Part shown: in pieces, positions 16,979-26,527 of the stretch
Numbering within the stretch: the first letter of the stretch is position 1
Layout of the letters: the number at the start of each line of letters is the position of its first letter
Source of the DNA: Nostoc sp. 'Peltigera membranacea cyanobiont' N6
Lineage (GTDB): Bacteria; Cyanobacteriota; Cyanobacteriia; Cyanobacteriales; Nostocaceae
Direction of reading: 5' to 3'
NCBI RefSeq assembly: GCF_002949735.1
Contig: NZ_CP026681.1
Span: forward strand, 4,990,001 to 5,054,000
Length of the DNA: 64,000 nucleotides
The notes under the pieces: model-generated
The model's database searches: none
Told to the model about the DNA's origin: nothing
The model's input: only the letters and a program-made list of their open reading frames with translations
Translations under genes and position numbers: made by a program

Positions 16979-17755
16979 TTATTTAGCAATTTGTTGCTTG
17001 CGTTTCATTTTCAATGCTAGTGCGATCGTTGCCAGCACACCAAGAACAGCATTAGGTTCTGGGACTGAAAGCAGATTATCCACAGTTCCTGTTTTGTCAA
17101 TGTCTATCAATATACTTCCAGTATTGTCACTATAAAAAACATCGTTCACAGCCAGGAACAAAAAAGTCGCCGTGGTGGGAATTGTAAGTGTTGTCTCACC
17201 GAAGATACCAAAAACACCATCAAATAATGTTTGTTGACCGCAGATTCTGTTAGGGTCACTCAGGGTTGGATCGCTGCACATATAAGCATTTTTGCCAGGG
17301 TCAAAGGTAGAGTCTGGGGAGGCGGTAGAATCAAACAAAGTATTAGAAGTCCATGTGTTCTGAGTGTAGTTATATTGATTGGCATCTTGCTGATTGAGGG
17401 CTACAGCATTAACCACACGTTGTTTAGAAGATGTATCAAGGAGGTGATCTGAGGTACTGAATACCCCTATCATGTCGCTTCTTTGACCTGGACTCCAAAC
17501 ACTCGTGTTAAATTTACCAGAAATATTCAGGCTGATGGAGTCGCCACCTTTCAAACCTAAATCTGTTAGGGATATGGCTTTAGTGTTACCAGCAACAGTA
17601 TTCACACCTTGGTAATAAGTTGTGTCAGCGTAGGTTGTCAAAAAGGTGTCTGTAGGATCGATTGTCAGGGATGCGGCTTGAGCTTTGTTAACGGTAGAGA
17701 ATGCTCCTAGTCCTACTAGACTAGAAACCATTAAAACACCCAGAAATTTTTTCAT
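16979..17755 (-). CDS. PEP-CTERM sorting-domain exported protein
   Basis: 258 residues. An N-terminal signal peptide (KKFLGVLMVSSLVGLGAFSTVNKAQA) is followed by a Ser/Thr/Asp-rich beta-type exported domain with the KGGDSISLNISGKFN and TTLTIPTTATFLFLAVND segments. The last 25 residues are a classic PEP-CTERM signal: VPEPNAVLGV, a short hydrophobic helix (LATIALALKM) and a basic tail (KRKQQIAK). This signal directs processing by an exosortase. Two Cys pairs in CSDPTLSDPNRICGQ may form a disulfide. Function beyond surface/extracellular location is unknown. Confidence 0.88.
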   Translation of the reverse strand: MKKFLGVLMVSSLVGLGAFSTVNKAQAASLTIDPTDTFLTTYADTTYYQGVNTVAGNTKAISLTDLGLKGGDSISLNISGKFNTSVWSPGQRSDMIGVFSTSDHLLDTSSKQRVVNAVALNQQDANQYNYTQNTWTSNTLFDSTASPDSTFDPGKNAYMCSDPTLSDPNRICGQQTLFDGVFGIFGETTLTIPTTATFLFLAVNDVFYSDNTGSILIDIDKTGTVDNLLSVPEPNAVLGVLATIALALKMKRKQQIAK

Positions 17756-17976
17756 ATTCTTGCATTGATTGCGCGTAAATCTATGTTATGCAATAGCCGA
17801 TAAAGCTTGTATAAGTTTACACAGGTAAATATTGAATATTAGATGATATTTAATTGGAAAACTTCGAACAACTACAGTATTTATAATTACTTAACTATTT
17901 TTTACTTTAAATCGCAGTATACGCAGCCAATATTTACACGTAAGGGTTATTACGTATAATCGGCAATTGAAAGTGC

Positions 17977-18012
17977 TTCTAACTCAGCCATAAGGCAGTG
18001 GCTGAGTTAGAA
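17977..18012. terminator. perfect 14-bp hairpin TTCTAACTCAGCCA
   Basis: Arms TTCTAACTCAGCCA (17977-17990) and its exact reverse complement (17999-18012) with an 8-base loop. It lies about 220 bp upstream of the PEP-CTERM start and 280 bp below the receiver gene. It may be a terminator or a palindromic repeat; no clear T-run. Confidence 0.5.
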
Positions 18013-18161
18013 ATTAATTATATTGTTCGTGCCGCCCATGTGTCTTTGATCATCTGTCAACGATTCTTCGTCTGAAGAAGACGGTTTTCAAATCATCTAA
18101 GTAGAACGACTTGAAAAAAACAAACTATGTAAAGTAATGTAATTTTAGCGAAAATCAGTTC

Positions 18162-18207
18162 GTAGTAAGGACTTTAGTCCTGATTTGAGAACTAAAGTTC
18201 TCACTAC
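18162..18207. repeat. GTAGTAAGGACTTTAGT palindromic repeat
   Basis: Left arm GTAGTAAGGACTTTAGT (18162-18178) pairs with ACTAAAGTTCTCACTAC (18191-18207) with two mismatches, followed by AAACCTT. The same end sequences (GTAGTAAG and CTCACTACAAACC) recur at 55511-55586, so this is a dispersed family. Confidence 0.75.
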
Positions 18208-18290
18208 AAACCTTTAATTATTTACCCTGTTCTACTTATACTTGGTATTTCTTGTTAATGCGTAAGTTTTAAGATTATTCATAATTTTAC

Positions 18291-18668
18291 TCAAAAGCCC
18301 AAAACCTGCATTGATTTTTCAAGTACTTCTTTGGGGCGAAATGGTTTAGTTAGATATAAATCTGCACCAACTTCAATTCCTTTTTGTTTATCAAATTCCT
18401 GTCCCTTAGCTGTCAGTATTACAATGTATACATCAGTCATTTGCAAGTCGTGTTTCACAATGTGACAGACTTGCAGACCGTTCATTTTAGGCATCATCAC
18501 ATCAAGAAAAACTAGATTTGGTTTTTCAGCTTTAATAGTTTCGAGAGCTTCTTCTCCATTTCTAGCAGTTAGAAGTTCAACACCCTCGTCTTCTAATGCT
18601 TCTAAGGCTTGTTCCATCAAAATCAAGATATTGGGTTCATCGTCAACAATCAAAATTTTCTGGGTCAT
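18291..18668 (-). CDS. single-domain response regulator (CheY-like)
   Basis: 125 residues, one receiver domain only. It has the acidic pair near the N-terminus (KILIVDDEPN), the phospho-accepting Asp in NLVFLDVMMPKMNGLQV, the conserved Thr in VILTAKGQEFD and the Lys in LYLTKPFRP. With no output domain it must act through protein contacts or as a phosphotransfer intermediate. It lies downstream of two large sensor kinases on the same strand, separated by about 200 bp of repeats, so it is a likely target of the hybrid kinase. Confidence 0.95.
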   Translation of the reverse strand: MTQKILIVDDEPNILILMEQALEALEDEGVELLTARNGEEALETIKAEKPNLVFLDVMMPKMNGLQVCHIVKHDLQMTDVYIVILTAKGQEFDKQKGIEVGADLYLTKPFRPKEVLEKSMQVLGF

Positions 18669-18673
18669 AAGAT

Positions 18674-18865
18674 TTGGGAATTGGGGATTGGGGATTGGGA
18701 ATTGGGAATTGGGGATTGGGAATGGAGAATTGAGAATTGTAAGTTCTAAGCTTTACGCTTTGTGTTCAGAGATCGAAGTTTCTAGTTCAGAGGTTGAAGT
18801 TTCGAGTTAAAAGCTGAAAGTAATCATCTTTCCTCTGAACTTCCCATTCCCCATTCCCCATTCCC
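18674..18865. repeat. GGGGATT-type heptamer tract and its inverted copy
   Basis: GGGAATTGGGGATT-like units at 18674-18725 face CCCATTCCCCATTCCCC at about 18840-18865, so the intergenic space between the hybrid kinase and the receiver could fold into one long hairpin. Confidence 0.75.
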
Positions 18866-18876
18866 AGTAGAAAAGA

Positions 18877-21800
18877 TTACTGATCGGACAGCATAATAAA
18901 GAATACATTTTCCAACTCTTTCTCAAAGCGTAGGGTTTTCACCAAATCGCCTTCTTGAGAAAAGATAGAATCAATGATGATCATGTCAGGTTTGGCTGAA
19001 AGGGCTTTATTGATGCATTCTTGGGGATTGGAGGCTTCAATTACGTTGTATCCTTGAGCTTGCAGTACATCCGATAAGGTTTTTAAGGCTGATGCATTTT
19101 TATCTACAACTAATACCTTTTTACTAGAAGTACCCTGATAAAGTAGTGAGCCTATTTCGTTGAGAAGTTTCTCTGTGTTAATGGGCTTAGTGAGATAGCG
19201 ATCGATACCAATATGGTAGCCCCGTTCTTTGTTTTCAATAATTGACAAAATAATGATCGGGATGTCTGCGGTCTGAGGATCGTTTTTGAGAACGGCTGCC
19301 ACATCAAAACCATTGATTTGGGGCATCATTACGTCCAAGAGAATCAGATCGGGACGGGCTGTTTTGATTTGATGAATTGCATCTACGCCGTCTTTTCCTT
19401 CCCGAACATTATAGCCTTCGTTTTCCAGTTGTTGACGAAGCAATTCCCGAATGTTAGCGTCATCATCTACAACCAAAATGGTTTTACGTTTTTCATTCAG
19501 TACAGTTTTTGTGGTGATGACGTGTTCTTTGAGTTGTTTGACTAATGTCTCTAGATTCAGATTAGTAGTGTTTTTTTGATCGCTGGCGTAGGTGGGAATG
19601 ATGAATGAGAATATGCTGCCGTTACCTGATTCACTCTCAACCCAAATTCTACCGCCGTGATGATCGACGATTTGTTTACAGATGGGCAGTCCTAACCCAG
19701 TGCCTTTGGGTTTGTCGGTGAGGGTGTCACCAACTTGGCGGAATTTCTCGAATACTTTTGGCTGATCTTCAGGTGCAATACCAATACCTGTGTCGATGAC
19801 GCTGATGCAAACACCTTCGTTTTCTTGTTTGACGCGGCAGGTGACACAACCAGATTCGGTAAACTTAACGGCATTGGAAATCAGGTTGATTAAAACTTGC
19901 AGCAGACGGTTGCGATCGCCTAATATCTGAGGCAGTCCAGGTTCAATTTCACTGACTAACCGCAAGCCATTGGTTTGAAACAACGAGGCTGTAGAATTGG
20001 TAGCCCAATCCAGTAATTCCCTGGGATCAATGGGCTGCATCTGCCATTCCACCTTACCTGCTTCCATCTTGGCGATGTCCAGAACATCGTTAATCAAAGA
20101 CGTGAGCCGTTCTGCTTCAGCCACAATAATGTTGAGATTATCACCCACCCGCTTGATAGTTTTCTGAAGCTTGCGGTCTTCGGCAGAAAGCATTGGAAAC
20201 ACATCGGTTTCTAGCTTTTCTTTAATGATCGATGCAAAACCCAGAACAGAAGTCAGTGGCGTTCGCAGTTCATGGGAAACCGTGGAGATGAAATCGGTCT
20301 TCATCTGGTCAATTTCCTTTTCTGCTGTCACATCCCGAATCAGCAGCGCCGAACCGAAGCAGGTAGCGGGTTCTCGATCTGTCGTCTTTTTGAAAATGGC
20401 GGTTGCCACTGCCTGACCAATGCGTTCCTTGGTCAGTTCAACTTCGGCAGAGAACACCTCTCCGGGATGAGACTGAGTTTGTGCAACTAGTTCTGCTAAA
20501 CCAGATATTGGCAGTTCTCGGTAGTGACAGTTGAGGTCACTAGCTGTCAATTCATACATGGCTAAAAAGGCAGGATTGAAGTGGGTAATTTGTCCTGCGG
20601 TGTCTGCCACTAACAAACCATCTGCTAAGTTATCTAGAATGGCATTTAATCCCTGTGTTTCTGCTAAGGTATTTTGCAGAGCAGCCGTCCGCTCTAAAAC
20701 TCTGGTTTCTAGTTCTTGATTCAGTTGGCGTAGAGCGACTTCTGCTTGTTTACGAGCAGTAATATCGGTATTAATTTCCAGTGTGGCGCAGCGTTGGCCG
20801 GATGCATCCAGTTGCATTGTCCAGCGACTCTGGACAATAATATATCTACCGTCGCGGGTAAGGTGTTGCAGTTCCCCGAACCATGTGCCCTGCTGTAAAC
20901 ACTCTGTCTGGATTTCCTTTAGCGGTTTTGGAAAGATTGTGTGTAGCAGGTTGTGAATGATGTCTTGGTTTTTCACTTCTTCACAGTTCCAGCCATAGAG
21001 CCGTTCTGCCCCCTGACTCCAGTGAGTGATTTTGTCGGCGAAGTCGCGGACAATGACGGCATCGCTGGAATGATTCAACATATTCATCAACCGTTGATTT
21101 TCCGCTTCTGCTAGCTTCCGATCGTGAATATCGGTGGAAGTGCCAATCCATTCCCGGACGCTGCCATCTGCTTCTAACACCGGGGTACCACAGACATAAA
21201 AGTGGCGGTAGTTGCCGTCTTTGCTACGAAAGCGGTATTCAGTTTGAAAGAGACTCCGATTCGCCACAGCAGTACTCCAGGCAAGGGCTGTGCGATCGCG
21301 ATCGTCGGGATGAATCGGATTGAGCCAGCCCAAACCTTCAACTTCAGCTGCACTCTGACCTGTGTACGCTAACCAGGTAGGCATTTCATGGCTTACCGCG
21401 AGTCCTTCAGGGGTAGCTACCCAGACAATTTGTGAGATAGCAGTCACCAGAGAGCGAAACCGTTCTTCGTTCTGTTGTAGAGTTTGTTCTGCTAGTTTGC
21501 GATCGTGAATATCGGTGCAAGTGCCAATCCACTCGCGGATGCTGCCGTCTGCTTCTAAAACCGGAACTGCATTACCAAAAAAGTAGCGATAAGTGCCGTC
21601 TTTGGCACGAATCTGGTATTCAAGTTGATAAAGACTCCGGTTCGCTACAGCAGCACTCCAAACTTCGGCGCTGCGGGGACGGTCATCGGGATGCATGACA
21701 TCCAACCAGCCCCAGCCCATCATTTCGGCTGCACTCTGACCTGTATATGCCTCCCAGCCAGCTATTTCAGCGTTGACCATTCCTTCCAGGGATGCCGTCC

Positions 21801-22629
21801 AGACCATTTGTGAACTCGCACTCACCAGAGAGCGAAACCGTTGTTCGTTCTGTTGCAGAGTTTGTTCTGCTAGTTTGCGATCGTGAATATCGGTGCAGGT
21901 GCCAACCCACTCGCGGATGCTGCCGTCTTCTGCTATCACGGGGGCACCACAAACAAAGAAGTGGCGGTAGCTGCCGTCTTTGCTACGAATCCGGTATTCA
22001 ACTTCATAGAGGCTGAGGTTTGTCACGGCTGTACCCCAGACAAGGGTGGTGCGATCGCGATCGTCAGGATGAACGGCATTAATCCAGCCCCCATTTTCCG
22101 TTTCAGCTAGAGTTTGACCTGTATAGGCTACCCAACTTACCATTTCAAAGCAAATTCCTTCTGGTGTACTTAACCAAACAATTTGTGCAGTAGCTGTCAC
22201 CAGAGAGCGATATCGGGCTTCACTCTGTTTCAGGATTTTTTCAGTATGTTGGCGTTCTTGCTGGGCGTGTCGAAGGTCGCTGATGTCCTCCACACTACAC
22301 CAAATTAGTTGCTCTCCATTTTTCTCAATCATTAGTCCAGAGATCCTAACCGGAACTAGATGCCCGTCTTTGTGGATTATCTCTTTCTCATAAGGGCCGT
22401 AGCGACCTGTTTGTTTGAGGTTATCTAGGCTAGATCGGTCAATGGCGGCATAGTTTTCAGGAGTAATCTGGCGATCGCACAGATTCAGAGTTTCTGGAAC
22501 AGTGCGCCCTAAAATGGCAGCATAGGCAGAATTAATGTTAATTAGCGTCCCATCTGTTCGGCATAATACTAGCCCAATAGGACATTGTTCAAATAGCTGA
22601 CTGTTATATTCATCAAATTGCTTAAACAT
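18877..22629 (-). CDS. multi-PAS hybrid sensor histidine kinase with two receiver domains
   Basis: 1250 residues, no membrane helix, so a cytoplasmic sensor. Order: PAS (about 8-125), three closely similar PAS/PAC units (about 138-508, each ending DRKLAE-QTLQQNE or similar), a fifth PAS (about 515-635), a sixth PAS (about 660-775), HisKA with phospho-His in STVSHELRTPLTSVLG, HATPase_c (N box NLISNAVKFTESG, G1 DTGIGIAPED, G2 GTGLGLPICKQIV), then REC1 (DDDANI; phospho-Asp in LILLDVMMPQING; Lys in YLTKPI) and a terminal REC2. REC2 reads VLVVDKNASAL and MIIIDSIFSQ, lacking one acidic residue and the Thr/Lys pattern, and ends early, so it may not be phosphorylated. The gene starts 13 bp after the upstream kinase gene: an operon. 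Confidence 0.95.
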   Translation of the reverse strand: MFKQFDEYNSQLFEQCPIGLVLCRTDGTLININSAYAAILGRTVPETLNLCDRQITPENYAAIDRSSLDNLKQTGRYGPYEKEIIHKDGHLVPVRISGLMIEKNGEQLIWCSVEDISDLRHAQQERQHTEKILKQSEARYRSLVTATAQIVWLSTPEGICFEMVSWVAYTGQTLAETENGGWINAVHPDDRDRTTLVWGTAVTNLSLYEVEYRIRSKDGSYRHFFVCGAPVIAEDGSIREWVGTCTDIHDRKLAEQTLQQNEQRFRSLVSASSQMVWTASLEGMVNAEIAGWEAYTGQSAAEMMGWGWLDVMHPDDRPRSAEVWSAAVANRSLYQLEYQIRAKDGTYRYFFGNAVPVLEADGSIREWIGTCTDIHDRKLAEQTLQQNEERFRSLVTAISQIVWVATPEGLAVSHEMPTWLAYTGQSAAEVEGLGWLNPIHPDDRDRTALAWSTAVANRSLFQTEYRFRSKDGNYRHFYVCGTPVLEADGSVREWIGTSTDIHDRKLAEAENQRLMNMLNHSSDAVIVRDFADKITHWSQGAERLYGWNCEEVKNQDIIHNLLHTIFPKPLKEIQTECLQQGTWFGELQHLTRDGRYIIVQSRWTMQLDASGQRCATLEINTDITARKQAEVALRQLNQELETRVLERTAALQNTLAETQGLNAILDNLADGLLVADTAGQITHFNPAFLAMYELTASDLNCHYRELPISGLAELVAQTQSHPGEVFSAEVELTKERIGQAVATAIFKKTTDREPATCFGSALLIRDVTAEKEIDQMKTDFISTVSHELRTPLTSVLGFASIIKEKLETDVFPMLSAEDRKLQKTIKRVGDNLNIIVAEAERLTSLINDVLDIAKMEAGKVEWQMQPIDPRELLDWATNSTASLFQTNGLRLVSEIEPGLPQILGDRNRLLQVLINLISNAVKFTESGCVTCRVKQENEGVCISVIDTGIGIAPEDQPKVFEKFRQVGDTLTDKPKGTGLGLPICKQIVDHHGGRIWVESESGNGSIFSFIIPTYASDQKNTTNLNLETLVKQLKEHVITTKTVLNEKRKTILVVDDDANIRELLRQQLENEGYNVREGKDGVDAIHQIKTARPDLILLDVMMPQINGFDVAAVLKNDPQTADIPIIILSIIENKERGYHIGIDRYLTKPINTEKLLNEIGSLLYQGTSSKKVLVVDKNASALKTLSDVLQAQGYNVIEASNPQECINKALSAKPDMIIIDSIFSQEGDLVKTLRFEKELENVFFIMLSDQ
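21120..22260 (-). repeat. tandem duplicated PAS-coding units (378-381 bp period)
   Basis: The landmark GCGATCGTGAATATCGGTG occurs at about 21499 and 21877 (378 bp apart), and a diverged copy begins at about 21118 (381 bp). The sequence between is highly similar. This is recent in-frame tandem duplication of a PAS/PAC unit within the kinase gene. Confidence 0.85.
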
Positions 22630-22642
22630 AGTTAAGGTTTCT

Positions 22643-24646
22643 TTAGTGACGTATTTGGGTAGGGTTAGAACAACAGAACCAAGACAACAAAGTGGCGTAA
22701 AGCTTTAACGAAATTGGGTGGCGTTGGAACATCTCGTAAATTTGATCGGGTGACGTACCTTCCACATCTGGATTGTGCTGTGAGAGTCGCTGGATCAGTT
22801 GAGTATGGCGGATCAACAAATCCGTTGGTTTGAGCATTGGCGCTGCTGATGGAATGAAGCCGTCGGCATCGGGAGTGGGGGATAATTCCGTTGTGGCAGT
22901 TGGCGAGGCAGAGATAAAATTTTGTTCTTCTGTAGCGTCCACCACTGCACAACTTAACGGAATTTGAATCCAGAACTCTGTGCCTTCACCTGGGTGAGAA
23001 CGACACTTGAGCATTCCTCGATGTTTGTCTACAACAATTTGATAGCTGATTGCCATGCCTAACCCGGTTCCCTTACCAACTTCTTTTGTGGTAAAGAAGG
23101 GATCGTAAATGCGTCGGATAATCTCCTCCTTCATCCCTGGTCCATTGTCGGCAATGCGAATCACAACCCACTCGCGATCGATAACTTGGGTACGAATAGT
23201 GATGCTCGGAAGTATCATTTGTCCTTTGTCATTTGTTATTTGTGATTCGTTTGATGCCAATGACGAATGACTAATGACTAATGACTCTTCGAGCGCATCA
23301 ATGGCATTTGCCAGGATGTTCATAAACACTTGATTCAACTGTCCGGGGTAGCATTCAATTAGGGGAAGTTTTGCATAATCTTTAACGATTTCAATTGCCG
23401 GACGGCGAGCATCTGCTTTCAGGCGATGGTGAAGAATCATTAACGTTCCGTCGATGCCATCATGGATGTTGACGGCTTTCATTTCGGCTTCATCATGGCG
23501 AGAAAAGTTTTTCAAAGATTGGACAATTTCGACGATGCGATCGGTGCCCACTTTCATCGAATCTAGCAGTTTGGGGAGATCCTGGATGATAAATTCCAGG
23601 TCTATATTGTCTAACTCTGATTCCAACTCTGGAGGAATAACAGGTAGGAAGTTCTGATACTTTTCCAATAGGTGCAACAAGTCTTGGGAATATTCGGCAA
23701 CATACCTTAAATTGCCGCAAATAAAATTAACCGGGTTGTTGATTTCGTGGGCAACTCCGGCAATGAGTTGCCCTAAACTGGACATTTTTTCGCTTTGAAT
23801 TAACTGAGTTTGGGCTAATTGCAACTCGTGGAGAGCTTGCTGAAGCTTCTGTGTCTGGGCTTTTGCCTGGACTGCTGCTTGAGTGCTTTGCTCGTAAAGC
23901 AAAGCTTTGTCAATGGCGATCGCTGTTTGAGAGGCAAAGATACTCACAAGTTTCAGGTGTTCAGCTTTGTACGAGTCACTTTTCGATGTCCCAATTGCGA
24001 TCGCTCCCAGTACCCGCTCCTTGGCTCTTAACGGTACACAAATCATGGCGCTAACGTTTTTTTGCCCATTTAATCGAGGATCGGCTTGCACATCATTGAC
24101 GAGTTCTGCCCGGTTGGATTGCACAATATTGCCAATAATTCCCTTGCCCGGTTCCGGCTGACTATCGTCAAAAAACACTCCAAATTCGGCAATGATTTCA
24201 AAGGCAGTTACATCTGGACTCAGGAGCAGAATCATCCCCGCAGATGATTCAATTAATTGGCTCAATTCTTGAAGCACGAGTTGGGCAATCTGTCGCGTAT
24301 CTAAACTTGTTGTGAGTTGAGTCGAGATATCCTCAAACAAATCAATTTCCTGGTATCGCTCTAGCAATTCTTTAGCAAGTATTTTCTTCTCAGCTTCCTG
24401 CTTGGCCAGAAATGAGAGCAAAGTCGCAAGTATAATTGCCTGTTCTCCGCCAACAACCCAACCGATTATTTCTCCTGAAACCTCGACTGGATATCGATTT
24501 TCCTTAGTTCGCTCCCCAATGCTAATTAGTTTCGTGCCGTCTATCAGTTCAACATCAACCGCAATGCCGAACTGGTGGACTAAGTTATTAAAGAGAGATG
24601 GCAACTCTTTTTTATTGAGCATCTTTCTAAGGCTAACTGCGGGCAT
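22643..24646 (-). CDS. GAF-domain sensor histidine kinase
   Basis: 667 residues from the ATG at 24646 (MPAVSLRKMLNKKEL); the ATG at 24685 adds 13 unlikely residues. Parts: an N-terminal domain of about 90 residues (VAVDVELIDGTKLISIGERT..GEIIGWVVGG), a GAF domain (about 115-265 with SAGMILLLSPDVTAFEIIAEFG..AMICVPLRAKERVLGAIAIG), a coiled coil, HisKA with GVAHEINNPVNFICGN, and HATPase_c (NILANAIDAL; IADNGPGM; GKGTGLGMAISYQIV). The HATPase is interrupted after NAIDALEES by about 25 extra residues (LVISHSSLASNESQITNDKG) encoded by a repeat-type sequence at about 23220-23290. The C-terminal 90 residues are low-complexity and unassigned. It is the first gene of the kinase operon. Confidence 0.93.
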   Translation of the reverse strand: MPAVSLRKMLNKKELPSLFNNLVHQFGIAVDVELIDGTKLISIGERTKENRYPVEVSGEIIGWVVGGEQAIILATLLSFLAKQEAEKKILAKELLERYQEIDLFEDISTQLTTSLDTRQIAQLVLQELSQLIESSAGMILLLSPDVTAFEIIAEFGVFFDDSQPEPGKGIIGNIVQSNRAELVNDVQADPRLNGQKNVSAMICVPLRAKERVLGAIAIGTSKSDSYKAEHLKLVSIFASQTAIAIDKALLYEQSTQAAVQAKAQTQKLQQALHELQLAQTQLIQSEKMSSLGQLIAGVAHEINNPVNFICGNLRYVAEYSQDLLHLLEKYQNFLPVIPPELESELDNIDLEFIIQDLPKLLDSMKVGTDRIVEIVQSLKNFSRHDEAEMKAVNIHDGIDGTLMILHHRLKADARRPAIEIVKDYAKLPLIECYPGQLNQVFMNILANAIDALEESLVISHSSLASNESQITNDKGQMILPSITIRTQVIDREWVVIRIADNGPGMKEEIIRRIYDPFFTTKEVGKGTGLGMAISYQIVVDKHRGMLKCRSHPGEGTEFWIQIPLSCAVVDATEEQNFISASPTATTELSPTPDADGFIPSAAPMLKPTDLLIRHTQLIQRLSQHNPDVEGTSPDQIYEMFQRHPISLKLYATLLSWFCCSNPTQIRH
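23218..23292. repeat. TGACTAATGAC-type repeat inserted in kinase gene
   Basis: Contains TTTGTCATTTGTTATTTGTG and AATGACTAATGACTAATGAC, the same units seen in intergenic DNA at about 12825-12885 and 53630-53670. Here it sits inside the HATPase coding region without breaking the frame. Confidence 0.7.
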
Positions 24647-25221
24647 AAAACACCTCATAAGCAGTAGGTTGCAAATTGACCGCATTCAAGCTAGCCGAGT
24701 TATTAATTTGAACGATGAAGCCACGAGGCAGAAGCAGTAAGGGTTTAAGACTGTCAGTGAATTCTCGTACCCTACAGAAAGCTAATGCAACAGTGGCTTC
24801 AAATGAGTAGGGGTTGCATCCCCTACTCATTTGCTCCCTCCTGCCTTCTTCGCCCCTTCCCTGCGGGACGCTCCGCGAACGGATAAACAAGCTACGCCGA
24901 GCATCTCTGGAAAAGAGAGGAATTGTCATAAAAATCTAGGGATATAATAATTTACTAATTAAGATTAAGACTAGTTTTCCCAAAAACGTTGACGATATAA
25001 CAGCAAAGTTGAGCGTTAGCAGATACCTTGAAACTCCTTACATAGGTTCCTTCTGCTCGTTTACTCGCTTATTATTTGACGACACGCCCTAAAAACACTA
25101 TAAATAAAGCTTTAATAATTCGATAAATGCATAGATTTAAATCTATGGACAATTGATGTTTCTTGTTACTAGTGTATTTCTGAGACTGGAATAATCTCCT
25201 CTCTGGCAAAATATCCATAGC
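24647..25221. other. intergenic, repeat fragments only
   Basis: Contains a GGGGTTGCATCCCC palindrome (about 24808-24823) and a GCGGGACGCTCCGCGAACGG fragment of a common Nostoc repeat near 24862. No gene recognised. Confidence 0.5.
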
Positions 25222-25259
25222 GTACAAAAAGAAGCCGCGATCGCAGCTTCTTTTTGTAC
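25222..25259. terminator. bidirectional intrinsic terminator
   Basis: Perfect 14-bp arms GTACAAAAAGAAGC (25222-25235) and GCTTCTTTTTGTAC (25246-25259) around a 10-base loop containing GCGATCGC. A- and T-runs on both sides make it a good terminator for the minus-strand gene ending at 25294 and for any plus-strand transcript. Confidence 0.8.
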
Positions 25260-25293
25260 TTATTAAAAGTATTTAGATCGGCAGTAGCTTCAG

Positions 25294-25794
25294 TTAGATT
25301 CGAGAGTAACGAAAACGAAGTCTGAGTAGTCGAAGCCAGCGTAACCACATTTGTGCAGGTTGTTCAAAGAAGGTGAAAATATCACCGAAACCTAAATTAG
25401 TTTTGTGATGATGTAACCAGTGTCTCTCAGGAGTAGTAATAAAGAAAATTTGGCATAAAATATTTACAGGCTTTGAAGTTTGCCAACCTAGTACACTTAT
25501 GTGTCTCCACCAGACATGAAACTGACCAAACAGTAATCCAGAGATAACACCAATGGGAGAGAAAGACCACAAAACTACTGCTATGAGTAAATAAGGAAAA
25601 GCTCCCAAGATACCATCTAAAAGAACCTGGGGATTAAAAGTCAAAATAGCGTAGTGGCGGAAGTCTTTTTTCCAGGAGTGGTGCGTTTTTAAATGAAGGC
25701 TACCAAAAACGTGCTCAGGTACGTGGTAAAGGAATGTAGATAGAAAATCGCCAAAAAACAGTAATAACCAAGCAACAGCGATAGCCTCAAGCAT
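25294..25794 (-). CDS. fatty acid hydroxylase/sterol desaturase-like membrane protein
   Basis: 166 residues with several hydrophobic helices and the spaced histidine motifs of the non-heme di-iron hydroxylase superfamily: HLKTHHSW (about residue 34-41), HVWWRH (about 95) and RHWLHHHK (about 125-131). These bind the two irons in family members that hydroxylate or desaturate lipids or carotenoids at the membrane. It is shorter than most (usually 200-300 residues), with a compact C-terminus rich in Arg and Leu. Followed closely by a bidirectional terminator. Substrate unknown. Confidence 0.85.
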   Translation of the reverse strand: MLEAIAVAWLLLFFGDFLSTFLYHVPEHVFGSLHLKTHHSWKKDFRHYAILTFNPQVLLDGILGAFPYLLIAVVLWSFSPIGVISGLLFGQFHVWWRHISVLGWQTSKPVNILCQIFFITTPERHWLHHHKTNLGFGDIFTFFEQPAQMWLRWLRLLRLRFRYSRI

Positions 25795-26527
25795 TTGTAC
25801 TCCTCAAGAATAGTTAAGAAAACTCCACAGAAAATATGCAGATATCATACTGTTGATGTAGACACCTGGTTTTAGGCTACGCAAACAGCATCTGTGCGTC
25901 TCATGGGTCTACGCTCCAGTGAATTGGGCTCAGAATATACGTAATTGGATCGGTTGCAGTCTCATAAATTTCCGAGCCTTAATGGAGTAAATAGCAACTC
26001 GTAAGAACCTCCAATTTGACTTGTAGCTTTGGATTAATGGGAACGATACATCTAAAAACCGATAAAAATACAGTATATTACTATAGTTACTACACAATCT
26101 TCTTACTAAGGCATACAGCGTAAGCAAAGGTTGAGTTAAACTTAGTACAAATTTAGGTTAAGGCTTTTCTGCACGTTATTAAGTTGAAACTTATTGCAAT
26201 TTAGTTTCAATTATGAATCTAATTAGAACGATATAAAGAGGTATTCTGCCAACGCAATCTTGGTTCTTGAGGTGAGTAAAACTGGTTGACAACTAAGTGG
26301 CTTTTGAAGAACGAAACCCAACACCAAGAATCCTTGAGTTTGTTGGGTTTCACTTTGTTAAAACTAATCTACAAATGTTTTATTTTTTCAGAGAAAAGAA
26401 GAGCGTTAATAGTAATGTGAGTTCGACAGAGTAAAGTTGAAAACTCTTGTTAAAATTTGCAACATCTTCTGCTTTAACTATGACTCTTCTGGACTAGGAC
26501 TTTTCAGACTTGGCGTGAGAAATCAGG
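25795..26527. other. intergenic, no gene recognised
   Basis: About 730 bp. A perfect hairpin-like pair AACCCAACA (about 26307) and TGTTGGGTT (about 26340) forms a stem-loop near the middle. No open frame with a plausible product. Confidence 0.45.

Noticed and set aside
25930..26127. 65-residue minus-strand frame
   Set aside because: No conserved look, no ribosome site, and it lies in an AT-rich intergenic region.
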